Source: Desulfobacteraceae bacterium (lineage in GTDB: Bacteria; Desulfobacterota; Desulfobacteria; Desulfobacterales; SURF-15). From it: a DNA stretch of 64,000 nt. The first letter of the stretch is position 1. Every line of letters begins with the position of its first letter. Shown here in pieces: positions 1 through 7,754 of this stretch. The translations under genes and the position numbers were made by a program. Location of the stretch: assembly GCA_003599475.1 (NCBI GenBank), contig QZKK01000232.1:8377-72376 (forward strand), given 5' to 3'. Under the pieces are notes generated by a model. The model worked only from the letters and a program-made list of their open reading frames with translations. It made no database searches and was not told the origin of the DNA.

Positions 1-507
1 GATCTCCATCAGATCGAATTCGACTTTGACCGGATCCTTTTTCTCGGTCAGGCCGATGCGGTTGGCAAGGCGCAGGACATGCGTGTCCACCACGACACCG
101 GGAACTCCCAACGTTTCCCCCAGAACCAGGTTTGCCGTCTTTCTGCCGACTCCGGGGAGCTTTACGAGCTCTTCCAGGCTTTCCGGCACCTTTCCGCCGT
201 ATTTTTCTTCCAGTTCGACGCAAAAACCCTTGATCGATTTTGCCTTGTTTCGGAAAAAACCCGTCGGCCGGATATCTTTTTCGAGCTCTTCGACCGGCAC
301 GTGGGCGTAGTCTTCGGCGGATCGGTATTTTTTGAACAGTTCCTCTGTCACCCTGTTTACGCGCGCATCCGTGCACTGGGCAGAAAGCACGGTTGCCACC
401 AGGAGCTCGAGCGGTGTCGAGAAGTTCAAGGCGGTTTTGGCGTCGGGGTAGTCTTCCGACAGCAAAGGAATGATTTGCCGAACTCGTTCTTTCAGATCCG
501 CTTCCAT
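1..507 (-). CDS. nth: Endonuclease III, 3' end outside the window
   Basis: DNA N-glycosylase/AP lyase of base-excision repair, acting on oxidised pyrimidines. The visible 169 residues start at an ATG and run off the window edge, so the C-terminal 4Fe-4S cluster loop of the family cannot be seen. The helix-hairpin-helix LPGVGRKTANLV lies at about residues 117-128 with the expected catalytic Lys (about K123), and VVVDTHVLR carries the catalytic Asp (about D141). The N-terminal TPLELLVATVLSAQCTDARVN matches the family start. It is the last visible gene of a minus-strand run that includes the LOG-family gene upstream. Identification is firm from motif order; completeness is not known. Confidence 0.93.
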   Translation of the reverse strand, partial: MEADLKERVRQIIPLLSEDYPDAKTALNFSTPLELLVATVLSAQCTDARVNRVTEELFKKYRSAEDYAHVPVEELEKDIRPTGFFRNKAKSIKGFCVELEEKYGGKVPESLEELVKLPGVGRKTANLVLGETLGVPGVVVDTHVLRLANRIGLTEKKDPVKVEFDLMEI

Positions 508-527
508 CTTTTCTCCTTCCGCTCCGT

Positions 528-1118
528 TTACCGGTCGAGCCATTTCTTCACTCTCGGCGGCTTGTAAGCGGAAAACTGCCGGATCATCGCGGCCGGGCTG
601 TGATCCACCAGAATCATCTGACGATGCTCTGCCCGCACGAACCGCTCTACGACCGCATGATCGATGAAGGCGATCAGCTTGTCATAGTATCCGCAGACAT
701 TTAGAAATCCGAACGGCTTTTCATGGTGTCCGATCTGAGCCCAGGTCAGGATCTCGAACGCCTCTTCCAGGGTTCCCATGCCGCCGGGAAGTGCGATAAA
801 TGCATCCGAGAGGTCGAACATCATCTGCTTTCTCTGGTGCATGGTATCGACGATGTGCAGCCGGGTCAGACTCCGGTGGGCGAGCTCGCCGGCAAAAAAT
901 ACCGGAACCACTCCGGTGACTCTTCCGCCGTGATCGAGTACGGCATCGGCCACGCGCCCCATCAGCCCGATGGCCGCACCTCCGTAAACCAGTTCGATAT
1001 CGTGTTCGGCAAGCGTTTTCCCGAGTCTTTCCGCCGCTTCCTGATACTCGGGCCGGAGCCCTGGATTGGAGCCGCAGTTGACGCATATCCGGCGCATCGA
1101 TGTTTTTATCGAATTCAT
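528..1118 (-). CDS. LOG-family (TIGR00730) Rossmann-fold protein
   Basis: About 196 residues, the usual family length. It contains YGGAAIGLMG near the N-terminus and the signature PGGMGTLEE in the middle, the phosphate-binding and catalytic motif of LOG-type nucleoside 5'-monophosphate phosphoribohydrolases. Bacterial members split purine nucleotides to free base and ribose 5-phosphate, though many were annotated as lysine decarboxylases. The chosen ATG overlaps the stop of a short upstream OsmC-like reading frame by ATGA, suggesting translational coupling; an ATG 21 nt downstream (MRRICVNCGS, position 1097) is the family-typical start and cannot be excluded. Family call is sure; substrate is inference. 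Confidence 0.88.
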   Translation of the reverse strand: MNSIKTSMRRICVNCGSNPGLRPEYQEAAERLGKTLAEHDIELVYGGAAIGLMGRVADAVLDHGGRVTGVVPVFFAGELAHRSLTRLHIVDTMHQRKQMMFDLSDAFIALPGGMGTLEEAFEILTWAQIGHHEKPFGFLNVCGYYDKLIAFIDHAVVERFVRAEHRQMILVDHSPAAMIRQFSAYKPPRVKKWLDR

Positions 1119-1294
1119 CCCGAATCCCGATCCCGCAGGTCCGCTGCACTTTCCAGGGAGATGCTTTTCGAAAGCGTTTTGTGCACCGGACAGGTCGCTG
1201 CCACCTGCATGAGCTTCTGACGCGAAACGGCTTGATGATTTCCGTTGGTAAAAATCGTCTGATATCGTAAAGTGCCGTTTCGTGCGGTAATCAT
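1115..1294 (-). pseudogene. OsmC-family remnant with the middle deleted
   Basis: An open frame of 59 codons begins MITARNGTLRYQTIFTNGNH, which resembles the first strands of OsmC/Ohr-like proteins, and continues almost at once into MQVAATCPVHKTLSKSIS, which resembles the C-terminal CPVHxTL motif. A normal OsmC protein has about 90 more residues between these, including the first catalytic Cys. The frame is intact, so one in-frame internal deletion is the simplest explanation. Its TGA overlaps the ATG of the next gene. No peroxidase function is expected. The call rests on two short motif matches recognised by eye. Confidence 0.55.
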
Positions 1295-1404
1295 GGATGA
1301 ATGATCTCCATTGAATTCGAACGGATGCAGTCTTCAATCTTTGGATGGACACTCATAACACCGCGTCCGATCTTTTTCAATGCGCAAGAAAGGGAGAAAA
1401 GCAA

Positions 1405-2343
1405 ATGACGACTGAACAGGCCGTGATCGTGGGCGGCGGAACCATGGGGGCGGATATCGCCGTCATCTTTGCCGCCGGAGAATGGAAAACCGATATCGTG
1501 GAATCCAGTGAAACGGTACGAAACGATCTACCGGCCCGCCTCCGGTCGGGCCTTCGGACGCTTCGCGGACCCGGGCATGAAAGCGGTCTCGACGCCGGGT
1601 ATGACCGTTTCCGTATATGCGCCGACTTGGATGAGATTCCGTGGGATTCCGTTGCGCTTGTCGTCGAATGCGTTCCTGAAGATCTGGGGATCAAGAGGGC
1701 GGTATTCGAGCGGCTCGAACGCCTGAGCCCGGCGGAGACGCTGCTCACCAGCAACTCCTCCAGCATACCCATCAGCCGGATCGGACAGGGCCTTGCCTCT
1801 CAATCCCGGATGGCCGGCCTCCATTTTTTCATGCCGGCGCATCTGGTCCCCCTGGTCGAGGTGGTCCGGTCCGAGCATACGGACCCGGGGGTTACAGAAA
1901 AGCTTGGAAGGATCATGCGGAGTCTGGGGAAGCGGCCGGTCCAGGTGGGCCGGGATATCCCGGGGTTTTTGGCCAACCGTCTTCAGCATGCCCTGATGCG
2001 GGAAGTGCTCTACCTGGTCGAAAAGGGCATCGCCACAATCGAGGATATCGATGCGGCCGTACGCTACGGATTCGGCTTCCGATTTCTGGCTGCAGGCCCC
2101 CTTCTTCAAAAAGATCTATCCGGAATCGATATCCATTGTGCCGCCGCTTACGGAATCTATCCCGACCTCTGCAACGCATCCGGACCCTGCAAGACGGTAA
2201 CCGAGATGGTCGCGGCAGGCCATACCGGCGCCAAAGCGCAGAGAGGCTTTTATACCTGGACGGATGAAGGACTCAAAGAGGTAAAAGGGCGCTATCAAGA
2301 AGCGCTGCTGGCTGCACTCGAAATATTGAAGAAGGAAATCTGA
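1405..2343 (+). CDS. 3-hydroxyacyl-CoA dehydrogenase, NAD-binding type
   Basis: About 312 residues, the length of stand-alone HBDH/PaaH-type enzymes that oxidise 3-hydroxyacyl-CoA with NAD. The N-terminal dinucleotide fold shows GGGTMGADIA (near residues 9-18); CVPEDLGIKRAVFERLE, SNSSSIPIS and GLHFFMPAHLVPLVEVV follow in the order of the family, the last with the catalytic His. The C-terminal helical domain has GFLANRLQHALMRE. The start was chosen at the ATG preceded by AGGGAG, 20 codons inside the longest open frame. It stands alone on the plus strand with no beta-oxidation partner adjacent, so the physiological substrate (fatty acyl, hydroxybutyryl or an aromatic degradation intermediate) is unknown. 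Confidence 0.88.
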   Translation: MTTEQAVIVGGGTMGADIAVIFAAGEWKTDIVESSETVRNDLPARLRSGLRTLRGPGHESGLDAGYDRFRICADLDEIPWDSVALVVECVPEDLGIKRAVFERLERLSPAETLLTSNSSSIPISRIGQGLASQSRMAGLHFFMPAHLVPLVEVVRSEHTDPGVTEKLGRIMRSLGKRPVQVGRDIPGFLANRLQHALMREVLYLVEKGIATIEDIDAAVRYGFGFRFLAAGPLLQKDLSGIDIHCAAAYGIYPDLCNASGPCKTVTEMVAAGHTGAKAQRGFYTWTDEGLKEVKGRYQEALLAALEILKKEI

Positions 2344-2567
2344 TCATGTAGGATCCCGGTCCTCATGTAGGTCGTGTCTGAAGGAAGTTTTACACGGATC
2401 TCCTCGAATTACCCCATTGATTCCTCTTGCTTGCAACGCTTATCGTATAAGCAGAGGAATCGCTGGGACCTTTTTGTCACCGGGTTCTCCACTCTCGGGG
2501 GCGGGTTCCATCCTCAGTCACCGATCGGAGACGCCTTCAACCGATCTTACAGAGGACGAACCTTCGA

Positions 2568-2771
2568 ATGAACCATTTTTGCGAAAACCCGGAATGTGAA
2601 TTCAATATCGTGCCGTGCCGGCCCGACACCGACAGGATCAAAATGCCCGGCGGCAGAGAAATCAGGCGCCACGGTATCGATTGCGGCGATCGGCAGATTT
2701 TTCTTTGTGATCGCTGCAGGAGTGCCGTAGGGCTGGTGACCGATAAAGCGGTTGAATGCGCGATCTGTTGA
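2568..2771 (+). CDS. Small cysteine-rich (zinc-ribbon-like) protein
   Basis: A 67-residue frame beginning MNHFCENPECEFN. Cysteines come as CENPEC, then C, then LCDRC and finally ECAIC at the C-terminus, a pattern consistent with a zinc ribbon or a small metal-binding protein. AGAGGA lies upstream of the ATG at rather long spacing. The family is not recognised. It stands alone between a dehydrogenase gene and a convergent VOC gene. Reality as a gene is supported by the cysteine pattern and start signal only. Confidence 0.45.
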   Translation: MNHFCENPECEFNIVPCRPDTDRIKMPGGREIRRHGIDCGDRQIFLCDRCRSAVGLVTDKAVECAIC

Positions 2772-2874
2772 CGGGGAAGCGGTTTTTTGTCCTTCGTTGG
2801 CCTTTCCGCTCTCGGCAACTGAGCCAGTTAAACCTCGACCGTTCTCTCAATGCTGAACACCTGCATCCCCTCCC

Positions 2875-3324
2875 TCAACCCGGCTTCTGGACCTCAATAA
2901 AATTACCCTCCGGATCTGCGGCATAGACAAAGGTTATCTTTCCGACACCTTCCGCCTCAAAGGATGTGATTTCCCCAACCCTTCGACCTCCGTTTCGAAT
3001 GACTTCTTCCACCGCCGCCGCCACATCGTCCACCTCGAAAGCGAGATGGCCGAAACCCTCCCGATTGGAAGCCGGCATACCTTTCGGCTCGTTTTCGGCG
3101 TACTGAAAGATTTCCAGGGTGGGACCCTTTTCCCCGTGACCGGGCAGGCGAAGATGGATGCCCCTTATTCTCGCTCCGGAGACGCCGGTCCCTTTTTCCA
3201 GCCATCCGCCGGACAGGCGTCGTTCGGGGAGAATCCGGACGCATCCGAAAACGGACTCGTAAAATCGGGCAAGTTTCTCCCAATCGGCTGCAACGAGGTT
3301 CGTATGCCTGTATATCGCTTTCAT
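2875..3324 (-). CDS. VOC-family (glyoxalase/bleomycin-resistance fold) protein
   Basis: 149 residues with two beta-alpha-beta-beta-beta modules. The first starts IYRHTNLVAADWEKLARFYESVFG and the second GFGHLAFEVDDVAAAVEEVIRNGG, ending DPEGNFIEVQKP. Putative metal ligands of the fold are visible as the His in module 1, His in GHLAFEV and Glu in NFIEV. VOC proteins are metal-dependent isomerases, dioxygenases or lyases; the specific reaction cannot be read from sequence. It lies 16 nt downstream of the 2-hydroxyacid dehydrogenase gene on the same strand, with AGGG before the ATG, so the two are probably cotranscribed. Confidence 0.85.
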   Translation of the reverse strand: MKAIYRHTNLVAADWEKLARFYESVFGCVRILPERRLSGGWLEKGTGVSGARIRGIHLRLPGHGEKGPTLEIFQYAENEPKGMPASNREGFGHLAFEVDDVAAAVEEVIRNGGRRVGEITSFEAEGVGKITFVYAADPEGNFIEVQKPG

Positions 3325-3340
3325 TGTGCCCTTTTCGTGT

Positions 3341-4354
3341 TCATGGTGTTGATGATTTCTTGAACCTTTCCATCCGGCTCGCCCGGTCGGCGTTTACCGC
3401 TCCCTCCGGAACCTGTCCTCTGAGGATGGCCGCGGCCTGCTCCACGGTGTCCATGGCCTGCCCCAGTGCGCTCTCCGGGGTCGCTCCGCCCAGATGAGGA
3501 GTGGCCACCACATCCTCTCTTCTGGCCAACCGGAGGGAGGGCTTCTGATCTTCGGCACGCCCCACGTCCATGGCTGCCCCTGCGATCCGCCGCTCCTGGA
3601 GGGTCCTTTCCAAGGCTTCCTCATCCACCAGGTTTCCCCGGGAGACATTGATGAAAAAAGCGGAAGGCTTCATACGGTCAAAGGCTTTCTCATCGAACAG
3701 ATTCTCGGTTTCCTCCGTGGCCGGGGCAAGCGGCAGGATGAAGTCGGCTTCCGCCAGGAGTTTTTCGAATTCGACCTGTCGGATCGCTTCCTTTTGGACA
3801 CTCACATAGGGATCATAAACCAGAACGTTCATCCCGAGTGCAAGCGCAACGTCGCAGAGGTAGGACCCGATGCGGCCGTAGCCGACGACGCCGATCGTGC
3901 TGCCGGAAAGCTGGCGCCCCATCCGGGGCCCGGGCTCCCGGTTCAGCCGGTATTCGACGGCGGAGCAAGTGACGTTTCGCGCGACATCCAGCATCAGCGC
4001 CAGAGCCATTTCGGCGGTCGAGACGGTAAAATGGGGCTTTGCCCGGGTGACCAGAATACCGTTTGCCGAGGCGGCCTCCACATCGATACTCCGGATGTCG
4101 ATCGCGCAACGCAGAAAAGCGATCAGATCCGGGGCGTTGGCGAAGAGCTCCGCATCGCCCGGAGTCTGCCGGTAAGAGATGATAAGACCGCAGCCTCGAG
4201 TGTAATGGATGAGTTCGCGGGTCGTAAGTTCGCGGTTCAAGGGGTTGGTCTGAACCTTTCCGAGCTTTTTCAGCTCGGAAAGCGTCTTTTCCCCGTAGTA
4301 GACCGATAAGGCTTCCGGTGGATGAGTCAGAAAAATCGATGCCGTCGATGCCAT
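3341..4354 (-). CDS. D-isomer-specific 2-hydroxyacid dehydrogenase
   Basis: 337 residues of the phosphoglycerate-dehydrogenase-like superfamily. NAD-binding GVVGYGRIGSYLCD sits near residues 155-168; NVSRGNLVDEEAL holds the substrate-binding Arg; TPHLGGATPES holds the catalytic His. The enzyme would interconvert a 2-oxoacid and a D-2-hydroxyacid with NAD(P)H. The motif before the His is less conserved than in SerA and no ACT domain follows, so a serine-pathway role is unlikely. The ribosome-binding site AGGAGG is part of a near-palindrome ending CCTCC just before the ATG, which could partly mask it. Probably cotranscribed with the VOC gene downstream. Confidence 0.88.
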   Translation of the reverse strand: MASTASIFLTHPPEALSVYYGEKTLSELKKLGKVQTNPLNRELTTRELIHYTRGCGLIISYRQTPGDAELFANAPDLIAFLRCAIDIRSIDVEAASANGILVTRAKPHFTVSTAEMALALMLDVARNVTCSAVEYRLNREPGPRMGRQLSGSTIGVVGYGRIGSYLCDVALALGMNVLVYDPYVSVQKEAIRQVEFEKLLAEADFILPLAPATEETENLFDEKAFDRMKPSAFFINVSRGNLVDEEALERTLQERRIAGAAMDVGRAEDQKPSLRLARREDVVATPHLGGATPESALGQAMDTVEQAAAILRGQVPEGAVNADRASRMERFKKSSTP

Positions 4355-4516
4355 GGAGGATCCCTCCTTTCAATCGGGTTAAAGCAAGATCTGGTTCTTC
4401 TTCGATCGCGTCTCGCCGGCGGAAATGATAACTCATCTGCTCCGCTCACAATGCAAAACGGAATGTTGAATGATGGGTTCTCTTGCCCGGTCCCCGGATA
4501 AATACCACGATTCATG

Positions 4517-6088
4517 TCAAAACGGAAAATCCTCTTTATAATCTACCTTCTGATCGATTTTTTTCACCACAGGCTTTTGGGCTGTCTTGTGAACCCGGTT
4601 TCCGTCAACATAAATGGCTTTGAAAGGTTTTGTGGGGCACGCATGTTCGCATCCTCCGCAGCCGATGCAGTATTCCGCTTTCACTTCAGGGATCACGAGC
4701 TGTTTGTTCGCCGGATTCGGATACGGCACCATGTTGACCGCCTTCGTCGGACAGTGCTCGGAACACGCGCCGCAATTCGTATTGTCCGTATAGACCACGC
4801 AGTTTTCCTTGATGAATTTCGCGACCCCAAGCTGGGTAAGCTTCTTCTTTTCCGCGGGTAGAGGTAGAATGGCGCCGCTTGGGCAGATTTCCATGCAGGC
4901 CGTGCAATCGTAGTTGCAGTGGCCGGCTTGGTAATTCATCCTCGGCTGCATCATTCCGAGGAGACCGTATTCTAGGAACGAAGGCACGAGCACCCGCGAC
5001 GGGCAGGTGCTCATGCAGAGATGGCATGCCGTGCAAGTTGAGGTAAAATGCTCGATGCTCCGGGATCCGGGAGGAGAGACCGGGCTCGTCACACGAATCG
5101 GAATCGTCGTCGGCTTGCTCTGGATGATCCTCTTCGTTTGCTCAGCGAAGCCCGCGATTCCAACGAACCAAATTACCGAGTTGAGAATGAAACCTCGCCG
5201 CTCGGGTTCATGCTGCGAAGTCGGGAGGTTTCTGAGCCACCGGTTTTCAAACCGCAACCCTTGTCTCGGACAGGCCGCGAAGCAATTGTAGCAGCCAACG
5301 CACCGAGTGGCATCAACGGTCCTGTTTTGAATATCGATGCAACCCGCCTTACAGACTGCTTCACACAATTTGCATCCCTTGCAGGCATCTGGATCCATGG
5401 CAATCTGGAACAGCGAAAGCTTGGAAAGAAGACCCAGCAGCGCACCCACAGGACAGACAGTATTGCAATAAAGGCGGCCATGCCTGGCGGAAAGCATCGC
5501 AACCAGGATCAGCATCGATAGGGAGATGCCGACGGATATCGGCGCTATCAGAGGCCATTGTACGCGGTAAAGGGCGTGCACGCCCATCCGTTCAAGCGCT
5601 ATTGCGGCCGCATTGTTCATGGAGAGAACAACGGGACGGACCAGGTTTGAGAAGATGCGGCCGAAGGTGCTGAACGGATCGAGAAGGTTCAGCACAAAAC
5701 CACTGCCTGCGATCAGAAGGACAACCGTCAGGGCAAAAACGGCGTATCTGAGGACATTGTGCGGAGCTGAGTATCGATAGGTGCGTCGCTTGCTGTTCTT
5801 CCGGGACACGAAGCCAATCACATCCTGGAAGGTTCCCAGGGGACAGATGGTCGAGCAATAGGTGCGACCGAAGAAAACGGTGAGGATCAAGACCACGATG
5901 AATCCGGTTGCACCGAGGGCCGCTGCACTCAAGAACTTCAGCAGCGACGGGACAAATTGGAGATACAACAGTTCTCTAGAGAAGGATTGCGCTCCGAAAT
6001 TGCGGAAATCTAAAAACAAAAACGCGATCAGCGCAAAGAACACGGCCGATATGACAATCCGAAGCGATTTTAGCCGGTTGAGTCTCAT
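4517..6088 (-). CDS. NapH-like membrane polyferredoxin (multi-4Fe-4S)
   Basis: About 523 residues. The N-terminal half has roughly five to six membrane helices and two NapH/CcoG-type motifs, GRTYCSTICPLG and GRLYCNTVCPVG. It is followed by a chain of cysteine clusters: CKGCKLCEAVCKAGC, CVGCYNCFAACP, CTACHLCMSTCP, YDCTACMEICP, CGACSEHCP and CIGCGGCEHACP. This predicts an electron-transfer protein carrying several 4Fe-4S centres from the quinone pool or cytoplasm to a membrane or periplasmic partner. The start was placed 12 codons inside the open frame, 4 nt after the stop of the DUF362 gene. The pairing suggests that the two form one redox unit; partner and substrate are unknown. Confidence 0.85.
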   Translation of the reverse strand: MRLNRLKSLRIVISAVFFALIAFLFLDFRNFGAQSFSRELLYLQFVPSLLKFLSAAALGATGFIVVLILTVFFGRTYCSTICPLGTFQDVIGFVSRKNSKRRTYRYSAPHNVLRYAVFALTVVLLIAGSGFVLNLLDPFSTFGRIFSNLVRPVVLSMNNAAAIALERMGVHALYRVQWPLIAPISVGISLSMLILVAMLSARHGRLYCNTVCPVGALLGLLSKLSLFQIAMDPDACKGCKLCEAVCKAGCIDIQNRTVDATRCVGCYNCFAACPRQGLRFENRWLRNLPTSQHEPERRGFILNSVIWFVGIAGFAEQTKRIIQSKPTTIPIRVTSPVSPPGSRSIEHFTSTCTACHLCMSTCPSRVLVPSFLEYGLLGMMQPRMNYQAGHCNYDCTACMEICPSGAILPLPAEKKKLTQLGVAKFIKENCVVYTDNTNCGACSEHCPTKAVNMVPYPNPANKQLVIPEVKAEYCIGCGGCEHACPTKPFKAIYVDGNRVHKTAQKPVVKKIDQKVDYKEDFPF

Positions 6089-6092
6089 GATC

Positions 6093-7013
6093 TTACAACT
6101 TGATTCGGTTGATGGACAGGGCATTCAGATCGATCCGGCCGAGATTCATCTCTGCAGCGAGCTGAATGTGACGGATGTCGCCGGGTTCGGCGCCGAAGAT
6201 TTTCGCAGCGGCGGCGTCTGCAGCCACCGAGTCCGTGGAAACGATCTGTGATTTCATCGGAACCACATCGTCAACCGTGACCCCGCGCGGACCGTTCCGC
6301 TTAATCACATTGTAGGCATCCACAACCGTGAGGGTGGGCTTGCGGTATGAGGCAAAATCCGCGATGCACTGATGAAGATCGTTGCGGTGCCAATACCAGC
6401 GATCCCACACCACACCCATCAGGTTTTTCATGCCGATGGTAAGCATCGATGACGTGTGATGTTTCAGGATGGGAACATTGATGAACACATCCGCGTTTAA
6501 AAGAAGCTCGTGGACTTTGGCTTCAGTGAGCCGCTGCCCTTTCGGAATGGAGACCGTCTGATAGTATCCTTCACTGTCGCCGGAGACGATTTTTCCTCCT
6601 GCTTCTTTCACGGCGCTTTCGATGCCGCTGTTTTTGTAGCATCGCATCCATTGATCGCAGGTATGATCGAACACGGAGACTTGTTTGGCTCCGGCGTTCA
6701 GACAATGTTCGATGATACGCGCCACGAGCTTCGGATGTGTATTGCCGGCACGCTCCGGTGTGACGTCCCAGCCGATGTTCGGCTTTACCAGAACCTTGCT
6801 GCCCCCGGGCACAAACTTTTCCATCCCACCAAGCGAGGCGATGGCCTGATCGAACATGACCTCCGGCTCGCCGCCTTTAACGGCGACAAGATCGTATGGT
6901 GCAGGAGACACGGGGGGTGCCGCAAATAGTTTCGCATAGCCTCCAAAGGCCAACGTGGAGCCGGCTGCAATACCGCCTCCAATGGCCTTTTTTAAAAAAT
7001 CTCGACGATCCAT
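6093..7013 (-). CDS. Tat-exported DUF362 protein
   Basis: 306 residues beginning MDRRDFLKKAIGGGIAAGS, a twin-arginine (RRDFLK) signal followed by a hydrophobic stretch, so it is predicted to be exported folded and perhaps cofactor-loaded. The rest matches DUF362: VLVKPNIGWDVTPERAGNTHP, VFINVPILKHHTSSMLTIGMKNLMGV and TVVDAYNVI. DUF362 domains commonly accompany ferredoxin modules; their chemistry is not established. A consensus AGGAGG precedes the ATG. It is the first gene of a two-gene operon with the polyferredoxin. The Tat signal next to an iron-sulfur membrane protein suggests an extracytoplasmic redox function (inference). Confidence 0.88.
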   Translation of the reverse strand: MDRRDFLKKAIGGGIAAGSTLAFGGYAKLFAAPPVSPAPYDLVAVKGGEPEVMFDQAIASLGGMEKFVPGGSKVLVKPNIGWDVTPERAGNTHPKLVARIIEHCLNAGAKQVSVFDHTCDQWMRCYKNSGIESAVKEAGGKIVSGDSEGYYQTVSIPKGQRLTEAKVHELLLNADVFINVPILKHHTSSMLTIGMKNLMGVVWDRWYWHRNDLHQCIADFASYRKPTLTVVDAYNVIKRNGPRGVTVDDVVPMKSQIVSTDSVAADAAAAKIFGAEPGDIRHIQLAAEMNLGRIDLNALSINRIKL

Positions 7014-7189
7014 GTGATCCTCCTATGTTTTTCTCCGATAATTGTCGCAGTTACAGTAGAAACGTAAGCTGCAGTGCTCTCTTTTATGCCGGAACGGCGA
7101 CTCATCGGTTCTGTCCTGAACGGTTTCCCATGAGCGGCAGGGCAGATTGATCTCTTTGAGAGCTCTCCACTCATGACGATTTCCTCCAT

Positions 7190-7285
7190 TTATAAACGGT
7201 CTTCCCAAAACCGAATCGCATGTTCGATCCAGCCATCGGCATCCGTACCCGTACCGAGCCCGAAGCCGTGACCGGCATTCTTAAT
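7190..7285 (-). pseudogene. C-terminal remnant of an alpha/beta-hydrolase
   Basis: After an in-frame stop the minus strand reads NAGHGFGLGTGTDADGWIE and then HAIRFWEDRL before TAA. This resembles the last 30 residues of BD-FAE/xylan-esterase-like alpha/beta-hydrolases, whose catalytic His lies in GHGFG. Nothing of the rest of the gene is present upstream. It is interpreted as the surviving tail of a deleted gene; assignment is by eye and tentative. Confidence 0.45.
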
Positions 7286-7532
7286 TTACGATACTTGACC
7301 TATACCGGTCATACAAGCTTTTCTGAAAACTATCCTACCCGGGCATGATTGTGTCTGGCAAGCTGATAGGCGCGTCCGATGACGGCGAAATTCATTCCCG
7401 AACCGGACCGGACGTTCAATATCTGAGTGGTAACAGACACCCAGCTTGGGGGGTATGCAGCAGACCGAAAATTGTGATCCACCGCCTCGATATGCCGCAG
7501 AGGCGGGCTGATCGGACGATGCCCGATTGAGC

Positions 7533-7679
7533 CTATTCAGCTTTTTGGAGCCTTCTCAGGAGCAGGGGCGGGGTGATGGCCGTGGTGATGAAAACCATCA
7601 TGATGACGGCTGCGTAGAGAGCCGGGTCCAGCGGAAAAGCGGATACACGAGGCCTGGCCGAAAAAGCTTGTCCGGCGTT
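7533..7679 (-). pseudogene. C-terminal remnant of a cation:proton antiporter
   Basis: The frame opens just after a stop and reads PLDPALYAAVIMMVFITT followed by AITPPLLLRRLQKAE and TAG. This is the usual last transmembrane segment of Kef/CPA2-type antiporters (LYxAxVxMxxxTTxxTPPLL). About 350 residues of a normal protein are missing. Together with the hydrolase tail 250 nt away it marks a stretch where two unrelated genes were lost but their 3' ends remained. Confidence 0.5.
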
Positions 7680-7754
7680 TCAAATTGAGGCATAATGCCC
7701 GGCAGTTTCAACTTTCGATGAACTGAACGTTTGCGCTGCTTTTGAGCCCCGGAA

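Noticed and set aside
6992..7189. 65-codon minus-strand frame with GGAGG before MSGELSKRS
   Set aside because: It overlaps the start of the DUF362 gene in another frame, has no recognised relative and lies in a region of decayed genes; the binding site alone is not enough.
7345..7530. 61-codon plus-strand frame
   Set aside because: No binding site and no protein-like pattern; the minus strand nearby carries a recognisable antiporter tail.
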